This document shows positions 9,037-17,859 of a stretch of 37,634 bases of DNA, in pieces; positions within the stretch are counted from its first letter, which is position 1; every line of letters starts with the position of its first letter. Under the pieces are notes generated by a model. It did not search any database and was not told where the DNA came from. It saw only the letters and a list, made by a program, of their open reading frames with translations. Origin of the DNA: Acidobacteriota bacterium (lineage in GTDB: Bacteria > Acidobacteriota > UBA6911 > JACQSX01); assembly GCA_016199665.1 (NCBI GenBank), contig JACQGG010000020.1, forward strand, positions 1 through 37,634, written 5' to 3'. Both the position numbers and the translations under genes were made by a program.

Positions 9037-10455
9037 TTATGGCTTGTAAAGCGCTGGCACGTTGTCCCGCAGCACGAAAATGCTGAGAAATTTGGAAAGG
9101 GCAAAGCGAAACGAATCGTAATCCCTCATGTAGTCATAGAGAATTCGCGGACGCAGGTTGAAGCGAAGATGTGCATAACGTCGAATCTTGTCCAGTTCCT
9201 CACGCGTCATCCCTTGAGGAGCATAGGTCACCTTGTCGGTCGACAATAACGTGAAGTCAAAATTCGCTGGCAACTCTCCATTCTCTTCAATTATATGGTA
9301 GACCTCAGTTCCCGGAAGCGGCAGGAGGCAGGAAAATGCAGCCCGATAGAGACGCAGGGAACAAGCGAATTGGATTGTCTCCATCATTTCTTCGCGCGTC
9401 TCGGTCGGATAGCCCAGGATAAAATATCCGATAGGACGATAACCGCACTGGTACAAAAGGTCGACCTGAGCCCGGATCTCATCTTTAGTCAGCTTCTTCT
9501 TCATGATCTTCAGGATTCGGTCGGAACCGGATTCAATGCCGACCGCCACCCGGGCGTCAAAACCGGCTTTTTTCATCAGCAGCAGAAGTTCACGACTGAT
9601 TGAATCAAGGCGAATCCCATTGGGGAGCGTGAACTTGACCTTCAAGCCCCTTTCCAGAATCGCGTTGCAGAACTCTTCCACAAAGCCGGCGTGCATGGTA
9701 AAGACTTCATCGTAGACCACAAAATGACGCGTACCGTGATTCTTGTAGAGGTACATCAGCTCGTCCATGGTCACTTCAAACGGGCGGCGGCGGAATTTGT
9801 ACCCGGCGATAATCCAGACGGAACAAAAGCTGCAGTGAAACGGACACCCGCGACTTGTGATAAAGGGCGCCGCTCCTTCACCAATCATGTTTCCGTGCCC
9901 TGCGTAGCTCTCCGGCGGTATCAAGTCCCATGCGGGCATACCCAGTTCTTCCAGGTCTGAATAATAGACCGGGGAGTTGTGGAAGACCTTCCCATCCTCT
10001 CTCCATATCAATCCCGGAATTTCCGGAAACGGCTTTGTTTCGCCCCCCCAAAGGTTATTCAACAGTTGCGGCAAGCCGACTTCCGCTTCGCCCTGAATGC
10101 CATAATCTGCATCTTTGAGGAGCTCCAGGCTTTCCACAGGCAGCGCCGATGGATGCGGCCCTCCGATCATCGTCACAATATTGGGATCGACTTCCTTGGT
10201 CAGACGGAGACCCTTCTGGACCTCTGCCAAACCCAAGGACCAAGTCGTGAAACCGACCACGTCGGGCTTCTGGGATCGAACAATGTTGGAAAATGCGGAA
10301 TCGGTAATCTGCGTGTCCCGGACGCGGTCCACGATACTCACGTCATAATCATGCCTTCGCAAAGCTGTGGTCAGATAGCCCAGCCCGATCGGAGGAAATT
10401 TTTCCAGCCCAAAATATTTTCCTTTGGGAGGAACTACCAGCATGACCTTCTTCAT
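9037..10455 (-). CDS. Cobalamin-binding-type radical SAM enzyme
   Basis: This 472-residue protein has the two-domain layout of B12-dependent radical SAM enzymes. An N-terminal Rossmann-like region carries PPIGLGYLTTALRR, DVVGFTTWS and IGGPHPSA. It is followed by a radical SAM barrel whose cluster motif is SRGCPFHCSFCS (C204-x3-C208-x2-C211, canonical). Later motifs GIESGSDRILKIM and GYPTETREEM are typical of the family. Such enzymes perform radical C-methylations, ring closures or other rearrangements on lipids, sugars or cofactors; the substrate is not deducible. The N-terminal domain lacks an obvious DxHxxG, so cobalamin binding is uncertain. The start is supported by an AAGGAGA Shine-Dalgarno seven bases upstream of the ATG. 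Its position inside a glycan locus suggests that it modifies a sugar or the lipid carrier. Confidence 0.88.
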   Translation of the reverse strand: MKKVMLVVPPKGKYFGLEKFPPIGLGYLTTALRRHDYDVSIVDRVRDTQITDSAFSNIVRSQKPDVVGFTTWSLGLAEVQKGLRLTKEVDPNIVTMIGGPHPSALPVESLELLKDADYGIQGEAEVGLPQLLNNLWGGETKPFPEIPGLIWREDGKVFHNSPVYYSDLEELGMPAWDLIPPESYAGHGNMIGEGAAPFITSRGCPFHCSFCSVWIIAGYKFRRRPFEVTMDELMYLYKNHGTRHFVVYDEVFTMHAGFVEEFCNAILERGLKVKFTLPNGIRLDSISRELLLLMKKAGFDARVAVGIESGSDRILKIMKKKLTKDEIRAQVDLLYQCGYRPIGYFILGYPTETREEMMETIQFACSLRLYRAAFSCLLPLPGTEVYHIIEENGELPANFDFTLLSTDKVTYAPQGMTREELDKIRRYAHLRFNLRPRILYDYMRDYDSFRFALSKFLSIFVLRDNVPALYKP

Positions 10456-10544
10456 GGTCAGTCTCCTTCAGTTGCCAACGGAGGCGCCCGGCTGGAGTCC
10501 GAAATTCCTAATTTCCAACAGGATACCACCCACCCCAAGTCTTG

Positions 10545-10572
10545 TGTATGCCAGAACTGGAGTCGGTGTCAA
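10545..10572 (-). promoter_or_regulatory. Candidate sigma70-type promoter before the radical SAM gene
   Basis: On the minus strand a perfect -35 TTGACA (10567-10572) is followed after 16 bases by CATACA (10545-10550), a weak -10. It would give a leader of about 80 bases before the radical SAM start. The surrounding 253 bases (10456-10708) contain no gene I can support. Only the -35 is convincing. Confidence 0.3.
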
Positions 10573-10708
10573 CAAGAAACTACGCCGGGCCGCCCCGGGG
10601 CATTATTTGGCGGCATTCCGGGACCGCATTGCCGGCGTCGCCCGGCGGGTCGGCACGCCGCTCGGCCTGAGCCTGAGTACGACAAGACAGACCCAAACGG
10701 TTGATCCG

Positions 10709-10987
10709 CTACGATGGCTGCTTCGGCTTGACCCCCTGGCTCACCAGCTTCATCCGGATGTACTCACGAACCAGCTCGATTGGAACTTCGGCCGTTGCAT
10801 AGACGGTCTTGCAGCGGTCGCATTGCCGGTCACGCGCTCTAAACTCCTGAACCGGCAATACTTTATTGATCTCCAACTGTTCATATTCCTTCATGCGAAT
10901 CAACTGCGTCTGCATGCCCAGGTCATAAAAATTGATTGTGTGATTGTTTGTTTCACCGCAATGGGGACACTTAAATGAATTGATCAT
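10709..10987 (-). CDS. Small zinc-ribbon protein of unknown function
   Basis: This 92-residue protein has two Cys pairs that would form a zinc ribbon: CPHC near the N-terminus (FKCPHCGETN) and CDRC in the middle (RQCDRCKTVYA). Between them lies a hydrophilic segment, and a short basic tail ends in KPKQPS. The frame extends ten codons upstream, but I chose the ATG at 10987 because GGAG lies six bases before it and because Met-Ile-Asn-Ser-Phe then leads directly into the first Cys pair. It lies between the UDP-sugar dehydrogenase and a radical SAM gene in the same orientation. It has no membrane segment and no recognisable catalytic motif. It could bind nucleic acid, act as a metallochaperone or regulate a neighbouring enzyme; I cannot choose among these. 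Confidence 0.7.
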   Translation of the reverse strand: MINSFKCPHCGETNNHTINFYDLGMQTQLIRMKEYEQLEINKVLPVQEFRARDRQCDRCKTVYATAEVPIELVREYIRMKLVSQGVKPKQPS

Positions 10988-10993
10988 AATTAG

Positions 10994-10997
10994 CTCC
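10994..10997 (-). promoter_or_regulatory. Shine-Dalgarno that sets the zinc-ribbon start
   Basis: On the minus strand GACGGAGCTAATT precedes the ATG at 10987, placing GGAG six bases upstream. The longer alternative start has no comparable site. Confidence 0.55.
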
Positions 10998-11077
10998 GTC
11001 ATCTGCCCTAAACTCATGGATCATCGGGAGTTAATGATCGTAGGACAAGGCCGCATTGCCCGTGTGCCAGCGGTGGC

Positions 11078-12430
11078 TCATTCGCCAACCAGCAAACGGA
11101 GCTCGTCAAGAAACTCCTGCGACAGGCGCGCGCCATCGCCACGCCCCACGGCCAGATACACCGTTCCTTCGGGCAGAGAGCCCTGATCCAGCCAGCGCCA
11201 GCAGTCTACCACGATGAAAGGGTTCTTCTGGGGCCATCTCAGGCTTCTTAATTCCGGCAGTTCGTTAGTGACCACCAGAACGTTCGCCGAACCAACACAT
11301 TGCTGCAGACTGTCGCAGTAGGTGACCGAACCGGACAGAGACGGCATCGACTTTGCGTAAACCGAAGGGTCATAGACGAACACCGGGACATTCCGCTCGA
11401 GCAGCGACCGTGCAAGGCCCAGACCGAAAGAGCACTCGGTAACGTCGGTATGAAGTTTGTAACTCAGACCAGCCACACCCACGGTCATACCCGGCTGATA
11501 GCGCGACAGCGCCAGATCAACCAGTTCCCTGGCTCGAAGCTGATTGGACTCATGAACGGTCCGGGCCAAGCTGGCCTTCCGTCCCACCTTCTCCGCCACA
11601 TAGAGCATCGCCAGGTTGTCGCGAGGGAAGCAGGGACCTCCATACGGGATGGCTCCTTTCAGGAAGCGCGCTCCTCGGTTTCTGTGGCCAAGCGCCTCGG
11701 TGACGGAATCTACATTGGCGCCCGGCAGATTCTGACACACGTCGGCAATCATGTTGGCGAAGGTGACCTTGGTTGTGTCGAGACAGTTGGAAGCGAGCTT
11801 AGTCACCTCAGCATCGATGAAACTCATCTTCAGGATAGGCGGATTGTTCTCGCACAACTGGCGATAGATGCCTTCGATAACGGTGGCCGCCTTCAAGTCG
11901 GAAGATCCAATGAGCGCGTAATCCGGGCGCAACAGTCCCGACAGGACGTCGCCCAAAGCGATGAACACAGGGCTATAACAAAATCCAAAGCCTTCGTCGC
12001 AGCGCTTTCCCGATTTCCTTTCAATGAAAGGCTGCAGCACGTACTGCATCGAACCCGGAACGACGGTGCTGGTCAGCGCGATCACGTGGTAATCCTTTTT
12101 ACGCGACAGGGGCCCGGCTATCTCCTCAAGGGCCCTACAAACGTACTTCAGGGAAAAGCTGCCCCGGGTCGTGCTGGGCGTCGGCACGATAATGAACGTG
12201 ACCTGGGAAGACTGTATAGCTTTGTCATAATCCATCGTGGCAGTGAGCCGGGGGGCCGCCGAAGCCAGGAGTTCCTTCAAACCCGGCTCCACGAGCGCGC
12301 ATCGCCCATTCTGAATATCCTCGACGACTGCCGCATTGACATCCACTCCCATGACGTTGAAACCGCGGTGCGCCAGCGAAGTCGCCAGACACATCCCCAG
12401 CTTACCCAGACCCACAACTGAAATATCCAT
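11078..12430 (-). CDS. UDP-glucose/GDP-mannose dehydrogenase family (nucleotide-sugar 6-dehydrogenase)
   Basis: This 450-residue enzyme oxidises C6 of a nucleotide sugar to the uronic acid using two NAD+. The N-terminal NAD-binding motif is VVGLGKLGMCLA (GxGxxG). PTPS and LTSTVVPGS follow, then the central KLASNCLDTTKVTFANMI helix, and the catalytic thiol is C267 in GGPCFPRD. A C-terminal UDP-binding domain completes the family layout at normal length. GGAGAG lies seven bases before the ATG. The substrate could be UDP-glucose, UDP-GlcNAc or UDP-ManNAc; the sequence alone does not decide. The Gfo/Idh oxidoreductase and Lys-type aminotransferase elsewhere in the locus make an N-acetylated uronic acid possible. 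Confidence 0.9.
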   Translation of the reverse strand: MDISVVGLGKLGMCLATSLAHRGFNVMGVDVNAAVVEDIQNGRCALVEPGLKELLASAAPRLTATMDYDKAIQSSQVTFIIVPTPSTTRGSFSLKYVCRALEEIAGPLSRKKDYHVIALTSTVVPGSMQYVLQPFIERKSGKRCDEGFGFCYSPVFIALGDVLSGLLRPDYALIGSSDLKAATVIEGIYRQLCENNPPILKMSFIDAEVTKLASNCLDTTKVTFANMIADVCQNLPGANVDSVTEALGHRNRGARFLKGAIPYGGPCFPRDNLAMLYVAEKVGRKASLARTVHESNQLRARELVDLALSRYQPGMTVGVAGLSYKLHTDVTECSFGLGLARSLLERNVPVFVYDPSVYAKSMPSLSGSVTYCDSLQQCVGSANVLVVTNELPELRSLRWPQKNPFIVVDCWRWLDQGSLPEGTVYLAVGRGDGARLSQEFLDELRLLVGE

Positions 12431-12465
12431 CCCAGTTCTCTCCGCGCTGTTGAATGATCCGATGG

Positions 12466-13467
12466 TTATGATTTCTGATCGGCCGCCGCCTTGTTATGTC
12501 GGTACCAGTCCACAGTCCGCCTCAGTCCCTCGCGAAGCGACGTCGCAGGGCGCCAACCAAGACACCGGGCCATGCGACCAACATCGAGAGTCTTGACCCG
12601 TTGCCCATCCGGCTTGCTGCTGTCATAGGCGATCTCCCCGGTGTAGCCCACAACGTCGGAAAGAGTCTCCACCAGTTCCCGGATGGAAGTCCCTCTTCCG
12701 GGGCCCACGTTGACTGGCGCGGGATCATCATAAACCTCCGCCGCCCGCAGCACGACTTGCGCACAATCTTCGACGTACAGAAAATCCCTGACGGGCCGAC
12801 CGCTTCCCCAGACCTCAATCCGGGCCGCACCTTGCTCCTTCGCCTCAACAAATCTTCGTATCAGCGCCGCAACGACGTGCGACCGGTCGGGGTGAAACGT
12901 GTCACGCGGCCCGTACAGATTGGCCAGGATCAAATGAACGGCATTGAACTGATATTGCTCATAGTAGATCATCCCCTGAACGATCATCATCTTCTTGGAA
13001 AGGCCGTAGTGATAAACCGACTTGTGCGGAAAGCCCTTCCAGAGGTCATCCTCGTTCATGGAGTCCCCAATATCCCCGGGATACGAACAGGCCGTCCCGG
13101 TCACAACAACCTTGGCAACACCTGCAAGGCGCCCCGCTTCCAGCATGTTGGCGCCCATTACCAGATTGTCATAATAAAGCTTTGCCGGGTTCACCTGCAT
13201 CATGCCCAAGCCGCCTCCGTAGGCAGCCCCATGAATTACAAGGTCCGGCTGGAAATTGTCTAGGCAAGCTTTGGCTTCCGCGAAATTGACAAGGTCATAT
13301 TCGTGGCGCCGGGGAGCAAACGTCTCGCACTTGAACCCTGACAGGACGTCGACAATATGGCTGCCCAGGAAGCCGGCTCCCCCCGTCACCAGAACTTTCT
13401 TGTGCCTCCAAAAGGCCGGACGCAGCATCCCTCCATCTTGCGCCGGAGCGGCTGTCGTGTCAGGCAT
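12466..13467 (-). CDS. SDR nucleotide-sugar epimerase/reductase, GDP-L-fucose synthase/ColC-like
   Basis: This 333-residue extended SDR has the NAD(P) motif VTGGAGFLGSH and a YxxxK dyad in HYGLSKKMM. It also has the family segments IHGAAYGGGLGMM, LILANLYGPRD and VWGSGRPVRDFLYVEDCA. The last is close to the GDP-L-fucose synthase signature (WGSGxPxREFLYVDD). Fcl and its relative ColC epimerise and reduce 4-keto-6-deoxy GDP-sugars. No GDP-mannose 4,6-dehydratase is in the window, so the substrate is uncertain. The gene overlaps the 3' end of the upstream epimerase by 8 bases. The start is ATG at 13467; an internal ATG at 13428, just before FWRHKKVLV, is a possible alternative. Known family function, inferred substrate. 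Confidence 0.85.
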   Translation of the reverse strand: MPDTTAAPAQDGGMLRPAFWRHKKVLVTGGAGFLGSHIVDVLSGFKCETFAPRRHEYDLVNFAEAKACLDNFQPDLVIHGAAYGGGLGMMQVNPAKLYYDNLVMGANMLEAGRLAGVAKVVVTGTACSYPGDIGDSMNEDDLWKGFPHKSVYHYGLSKKMMIVQGMIYYEQYQFNAVHLILANLYGPRDTFHPDRSHVVAALIRRFVEAKEQGAARIEVWGSGRPVRDFLYVEDCAQVVLRAAEVYDDPAPVNVGPGRGTSIRELVETLSDVVGYTGEIAYDSSKPDGQRVKTLDVGRMARCLGWRPATSLREGLRRTVDWYRHNKAAADQKS

Positions 13468-14389
13468 TGGCGTAGGGGCGCTGGATGCTTACGGTGGAGA
13501 GGCCCTTGATCAACTCATCGAGTCCGCACTCGATGGAAACCGTGGTGTCGTAACCCAGATTCCGAATCTTTTCGTAACTCACTTCATAATTCCGCTTGTC
13601 CTGATCCTCGCCCTGATCGGCCCAGTAGATCAAATAGTCAATCTTCTTGCGGATCAGGTTGGCGACATCCTCTTTGCTCAAGTTCATTCGCTCGGAACCC
13701 ACATTGAAGACTTCGTTGACCATCCGGTCATAATGTTCGATGGCAAAAATAAAGGCGCGCGCAATGTCGCGCACGTGGACAAACGTGCGTTTAAAATGAC
13801 GCTCGTAAATCACCAGATAGTGATCCTGCAGCGAGCGGTAGACAAAATCGTTTATCAGCAGATCCAGCCTCAATCGCGGCGACAAGCCGAAGGCCGTGGC
13901 GAAACGAAAGGCCACCACGTTACCCGCCTCGAGAAGATGCTCCTCGGCGGCGGTCTTGGTGCGACCATAGACAGTGAGCGGTCGCAACGGTGTCTTCTCG
14001 GTGCAGATTTCCCCGACCACGGCGCCGTAATTACTTCCTGTTGAAGCAAACATTACCGGCTGGGACTTGCTGCGCACCTTGTCCACAATCCGGGTGCCGC
14101 CTAAATTAATTTCTTCGGCGGCACGCGGATCTTTGTTGCAGGCCGGGTAGCCGACGATGCCGGCAAGATGAATGATCAGGTCGACGCTCTTGACTGCATC
14201 CCTGACGCCCGACTCATCGCGAATGTCGCCTTTGATGAAGGAAAAGTTCGGGTTGATGAAATGGCTCAACATCCCCAATCCGCCGTGCAGCAGGCTGTCG
14301 TAGACGATAACGGAGTAACCCCCTTTCAGTAACTCGGGGACCAGAACCGAGCCCACATAACCGGCCCCCCCGGTAACCAAAACTTTCAA
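13460..14389 (-). CDS. NAD-dependent sugar epimerase/dehydratase (extended SDR)
   Basis: This 309-residue extended SDR has the Rossmann motif VTGGAGYVGSVL, LIIHLAGIVGYPAC, ASTGSNYG and a YxxxK dyad in VYGRTKTAAEE. The later RTFVHVRDIARAF and EVFNVGSE segments are typical of nucleotide-sugar epimerases and dehydratases. It starts at TTG, supported by a perfect AGGAGG six bases upstream. It overlaps the Fcl-like gene by 8 bases and follows the His-type DegT gene by 36 bases. The likely role is a step in synthesising a modified nucleotide sugar; the substrate cannot be read from the sequence. Confidence 0.85.
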   Translation of the reverse strand: MKVLVTGGAGYVGSVLVPELLKGGYSVIVYDSLLHGGLGMLSHFINPNFSFIKGDIRDESGVRDAVKSVDLIIHLAGIVGYPACNKDPRAAEEINLGGTRIVDKVRSKSQPVMFASTGSNYGAVVGEICTEKTPLRPLTVYGRTKTAAEEHLLEAGNVVAFRFATAFGLSPRLRLDLLINDFVYRSLQDHYLVIYERHFKRTFVHVRDIARAFIFAIEHYDRMVNEVFNVGSERMNLSKEDVANLIRKKIDYLIYWADQGEDQDKRNYEVSYEKIRNLGYDTTVSIECGLDELIKGLSTVSIQRPYANA

Positions 14390-14395
14390 TTCTCA

Positions 14396-14401
14396 CCTCC
14401 T
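14396..14401 (-). promoter_or_regulatory. Perfect AGGAGG ribosome-binding site for a TTG start
   Basis: Read on the minus strand, AGGAGG is followed by TGAGAA and then the TTG at 14389 that begins the epimerase (L/M-K-V-L-V-T-G-G). The strong site with a six-base spacing supports the non-ATG start; an ATG just upstream is in another frame. Confidence 0.7.
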
Positions 14402-14425
14402 GATAAGATTTGAAGATTGAGACTC

Positions 14426-15703
14426 CTAAATGGAGCGCATGAACTGGTGGATGCAGCGTACCAGATATTCTCTTTGCTGGTCCCCGATACCCTGGTGGTT
14501 GCCAAGGAAGAAGCCGTTTCTCAGAATGAACCTGGCATTCTTCAAGGATCCCACGCGGCGGTGTTTGAAAAGCTTCAGGCCGGGCTGCTCCGCCATGTTC
14601 CCGCCTTCGATCTGGCGCGTCTCAATTCCCTTGCGCTCCAGGAAGTCTGCCAGTTGATCCTTTGTAAACGGGGCGCCGCGCTTGACCATCAGTGCATACG
14701 CAAACGATACGTGGCGCGTCCCCGGCCTCTCGCGCGGAAGCGCTAGGCGCCTCGAGAATCTCCGTAGTTCTTCAGTCCAGAAGGCTGCGTTGCTCCGCCG
14801 GATTTCAATGAATTCCTCCAGACGCTTCATCTGCTGCAGGCCGAAAGCCCCTTGGACCTCCGTCGGGCGGAAATTGAACCCTGAGTGAATAAACAGAAAG
14901 CGGGGATCAATCTGGCGGTATCTCTTCCTCAACGCCTGCTCATTCTTTAGCTCGCGAATCCATCCGTGCGCTCGCAGGGATTTTGCGATCTCGGCATACG
15001 GCTCGTTATTGGTCACCAACATGCCACCTTCAACGGTAGTGATGTGATGCGAGAAGAAGAAGCTGAAAGTGCCCAGGTCGCCCAGGGTTCCCGCTTTCTT
15101 CCCCTTGAGCTCCGCTCCATGCGCTTCGCAAGTGTCTTCCATGATGTGCAGCCCGTGTTCCCTGGCGATTGATTTGACGGCGCCCATGTCACATGGATTG
15201 CCCAGCAGGTGCACCGGAACAATCGCTTTGGTCTTCCGCGTGATTGCCTTGCGTACCTCCGCTGGATCCAGGTTGTAGCCGTCCATCTCCACATCCACCA
15301 GCACGGGGACCGCTCCGACGTTAATGATGGGCCAGATGGATGTAGACCAGGTGACCGCGGGCACGATGACCTCATCTCCCGGCTTGATCGGGTTTTTGAC
15401 TAGGGGGCTGGCCAGGACGGAGAGTGCAACCAGATTGGCCGACGAACCTGAGTTGACCATCACGGCGCGCTTCACTCCCAAGTAAGACGCAAACTCCTCT
15501 TCAAACCGACGCACCTTCGCCCCCATGGTGACCCGTGTGCTGAGAAGCGAATCGAGCGCCTCGCAGACCTCTTCGCTTCCGTAAGGGCAGTCAATTAGAG
15601 GAATGCCCCTAACCACCTTCTGCGCTTCAAAAAGTCTGAAGTAGCGCCGAACCAGAGAAAATATGTTCTGCCTTGTCGATTCCAGACCATTCACGATCTT
15701 CAT
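14426..15703 (-). CDS. DegT/DnrJ-fold PLP enzyme with His for Lys (sugar 3-dehydrase, ColD/RfbH-like)
   Basis: This PLP-fold protein of 425 residues is homologous to DegT/DnrJ/EryC1/StrS aminotransferases. The position of the Schiff-base Lys holds His (H219-H220 in SFFFSHHITTVEGGM). That substitution is the hallmark of the sugar 3-dehydrases RfbH (E1) and ColD, which remove the C3 hydroxyl with PLP/PMP rather than transaminating. The Cys cluster that binds [2Fe-2S] in RfbH is absent after the HH motif, so a ColD-like iron-sulfur-free enzyme is favoured. Other family motifs present are VNSGSSANL, PAVTWSTSI, EDTCEAHGA and GFNFRPTEVQGA. I start at the ATG at 15703 (MKIVNGLESTRQN), which fits the usual N-terminus; the frame can extend to a GTG at 15742. 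A 3-deoxy or 3,6-dideoxy sugar product is inferred. Confidence 0.85.
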   Translation of the reverse strand: MKIVNGLESTRQNIFSLVRRYFRLFEAQKVVRGIPLIDCPYGSEEVCEALDSLLSTRVTMGAKVRRFEEEFASYLGVKRAVMVNSGSSANLVALSVLASPLVKNPIKPGDEVIVPAVTWSTSIWPIINVGAVPVLVDVEMDGYNLDPAEVRKAITRKTKAIVPVHLLGNPCDMGAVKSIAREHGLHIMEDTCEAHGAELKGKKAGTLGDLGTFSFFFSHHITTVEGGMLVTNNEPYAEIAKSLRAHGWIRELKNEQALRKRYRQIDPRFLFIHSGFNFRPTEVQGAFGLQQMKRLEEFIEIRRSNAAFWTEELRRFSRRLALPRERPGTRHVSFAYALMVKRGAPFTKDQLADFLERKGIETRQIEGGNMAEQPGLKLFKHRRVGSLKNARFILRNGFFLGNHQGIGDQQREYLVRCIHQFMRSI

Positions 15704-15884
15704 AACTTCCGCCACGTGTCCCAAGCCTCGTCCAGTCAACACTCCCCCGTCGATGCGCGAATGGTATCACACCAGTGCCGCTGATGTTGAACAACGGATC
15801 GCACCGCCACCCGGCGTCGTGCCGCCGACCCAATCAAATCCGCCCCTTTCAAGGCCACCTAGAACCCGACGGCCAGTCCCATCC

Positions 15885-17852
15885 CTAGAGAAGTCTAAAA
15901 ATCTTAACAATCGGCCCCCAGTTCTTGCCGTCAGGTCTGACTTCGTAGACCTGTTCAAAGTCGCTTCCTTTGGCCCCGGCCAGCAAGGGAAGGTAAAACT
16001 CCCGGGCGTTCTTGACCAGGTAGAAGAGCAATCCGTGAAAACTGTCTTCCTGGTAGGAAGCGGCTTGTTTGTTGTTCGCCAGCGTGTCCTCTATTCCGGA
16101 CGGATCGAAGAGCCCTGTCTTTCTCGCGTCGTCATCCAGCAGAAAATGACAGTAGGCAAAACTGGAGATGACCAGATATTGGGCCCCCTGCTGCTTGAGC
16201 TGTTTCAGCGAGTAGAAGTTAAAGCGGCTGTACAGATGCCTGATGGCCGGATACCGCAGCGCTTTTTCCACCACGGCCGCCGGCATCTCCTTGGGCCAAT
16301 GGGGCTGGTCGGTCGCGTACATCGCGCTCAGCAGCGGATAAGTGGTTCGGTCCCGGACTCGTTCGAAGTACGCGTTCTTGAGCGATGCGTCAATGTGATT
16401 TTCCCAGTAGTCGGTGGCGCGCGGATTGCTCACCGCCACCGGAGCGGCCCCGGGCAGTTGGGGCCCGAGTTCAAACCAGTCCACCGCAATCCGGGTACCG
16501 GCAGGGATATGCGTGGTCACCCAGGCCACCGCAATCTCACGCGTGTCCGGCTCTGATCTTGCCGAGTCCAGCCGCGCGACCCGAACCACGGATCCCGAGA
16601 TGATAGCCAGACAGGAAAACGCCATCACCCATTTTCGCCACGCGGACGGAACACGCGAAGCCAGATCGGCGCACAGGCGGGCTGCAAGCAGGCAGAGAAC
16701 TCCAAAAGTGGCAACCAACAGATGCAGATAGCGAATACCCCATCCAGAAAGCGCAAACAGCGTCACAGCCAGGAACGAAAGGATCAAGAGATCCCGCACG
16801 GTATGCCGATAGATGGCGTACAGGATGCCTGCAACCAGCATCGCTCCCAGGAGCAATTCCTGACGGACCAGTTCTCTGGCAAACCAGATTGAGATACTCA
16901 ACATGCCCGGCCTGTAGGTCGCTCGAGATGAAATGCCCAAGACTCCTATCTGGGAGAGCTCAGAGAACTTCTGGTGAATTTCCCGGTACTGGAAGAGCCA
17001 CGCCAAATTTCCCGCAAGCGACGACGCCATCAAAGCGAGAGCCCCCCACGCCGCCGGCTTGACGACAGACCGGGCTGATCGATCCCGAACCGCGACCCAA
17101 ACGTGGGTCAGGAGAAGAGGAAACAGGAGAAACAAGCCGTGGTATTTGATCGAAATGGCTGCTCCTGCCCACAGGCTGGCCAAAACAGAATTGGAAACTT
17201 GGGGGGAATCCAGATACTGGAACAGGTAGTGGAGCGTCACCGTGCACGCCACCGCCAGAAAGATGTCGGGCAAAGCCCATTGAGAATGCCCAACCAAATG
17301 AATCATGCACATTCCAAACAGAATGGCGGCCCAACCGGTGGCAGTCGTATACAGGCGTCTGCCGACGAAAAACAGAACGACTCCCAAGCCGGTTCCTGCG
17401 ACAACGCTCAGCAGGCGTCCCAGCCAGAAAAAGGGGCTGGAGTCGACAAAATAATGCACCGCGAAATCCGAAGGCCCATGAAACCAGCCCAGCAGCATTC
17501 CGACGGCATAGTATCCTCCATAGGCAACCAGCAGGAAGTACTTGTGCAGGGCGGGATAGGTGTGATCCACGGGCAGGGGGCTCAGCCGCTGCCCCATGCT
17601 CAGAGCATCCAGGACCTGCCTGGTTTCGTCAGGGTGAAACACGGAAGGAAGTCCATAGCCCATGCCCGCAAAGCGCAGCGTAAATCCCAAAATCACCAGG
17701 ACGCACAGCAAGAGAGCGTCCTGCTTGGACCAGCAAGTGGCTGAAGCAGACTGGCGACCCATGGTCTTTTCCGATCCGGACCCTTCCTGTGCTCTTTCGG
17801 CGCCGACGGTGTTCGCCTCCTGAAAAGGCGTGGAACCGGTCTCCCTGTCCAT
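15885..17852 (-). CDS. GT-C membrane glycosyltransferase (ArnT/PMT_2-like, GT39/GT83 type)
   Basis: This integral membrane protein of about 655 residues has some 11-12 hydrophobic segments up to about residue 430, followed by a soluble C-terminal domain of about 220 residues. The first outside loop carries VFHPDETRQ (D75-E76), the acidic motif of GT-C enzymes such as ArnT and protein mannosyltransferases. These use polyprenyl-phosphate sugars on the outer membrane face. A following HTYPALHKY stretch is also typical. I chose the ATG at 17852, which lies after the upstream stop with AAGAGA in front; extending to 17900 would overlap the aminotransferase gene by 41 bases. It probably adds a sugar to a lipid-linked glycan after flipping. 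The 142-181 bases after it, towards the His-type DegT gene upstream, hold no supported gene. Confidence 0.82.
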   Translation of the reverse strand: MDRETGSTPFQEANTVGAERAQEGSGSEKTMGRQSASATCWSKQDALLLCVLVILGFTLRFAGMGYGLPSVFHPDETRQVLDALSMGQRLSPLPVDHTYPALHKYFLLVAYGGYYAVGMLLGWFHGPSDFAVHYFVDSSPFFWLGRLLSVVAGTGLGVVLFFVGRRLYTTATGWAAILFGMCMIHLVGHSQWALPDIFLAVACTVTLHYLFQYLDSPQVSNSVLASLWAGAAISIKYHGLFLLFPLLLTHVWVAVRDRSARSVVKPAAWGALALMASSLAGNLAWLFQYREIHQKFSELSQIGVLGISSRATYRPGMLSISIWFARELVRQELLLGAMLVAGILYAIYRHTVRDLLILSFLAVTLFALSGWGIRYLHLLVATFGVLCLLAARLCADLASRVPSAWRKWVMAFSCLAIISGSVVRVARLDSARSEPDTREIAVAWVTTHIPAGTRIAVDWFELGPQLPGAAPVAVSNPRATDYWENHIDASLKNAYFERVRDRTTYPLLSAMYATDQPHWPKEMPAAVVEKALRYPAIRHLYSRFNFYSLKQLKQQGAQYLVISSFAYCHFLLDDDARKTGLFDPSGIEDTLANNKQAASYQEDSFHGLLFYLVKNAREFYLPLLAGAKGSDFEQVYEVRPDGKNWGPIVKIFRLL

Positions 17853-17859
17853 AGTTCTC

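Noticed and set aside
11300..12421. Plus-strand open frame of 373 codons
   Set aside because: It is antisense to the UDP-sugar dehydrogenase, which has intact catalytic motifs; the antisense product looks random.
12466..15703. Complete colitose pathway
   Set aside because: Only ColD-like and ColC-like candidates are present; GDP-mannose 4,6-dehydratase and the GDP-mannose-forming enzymes are not in the window.
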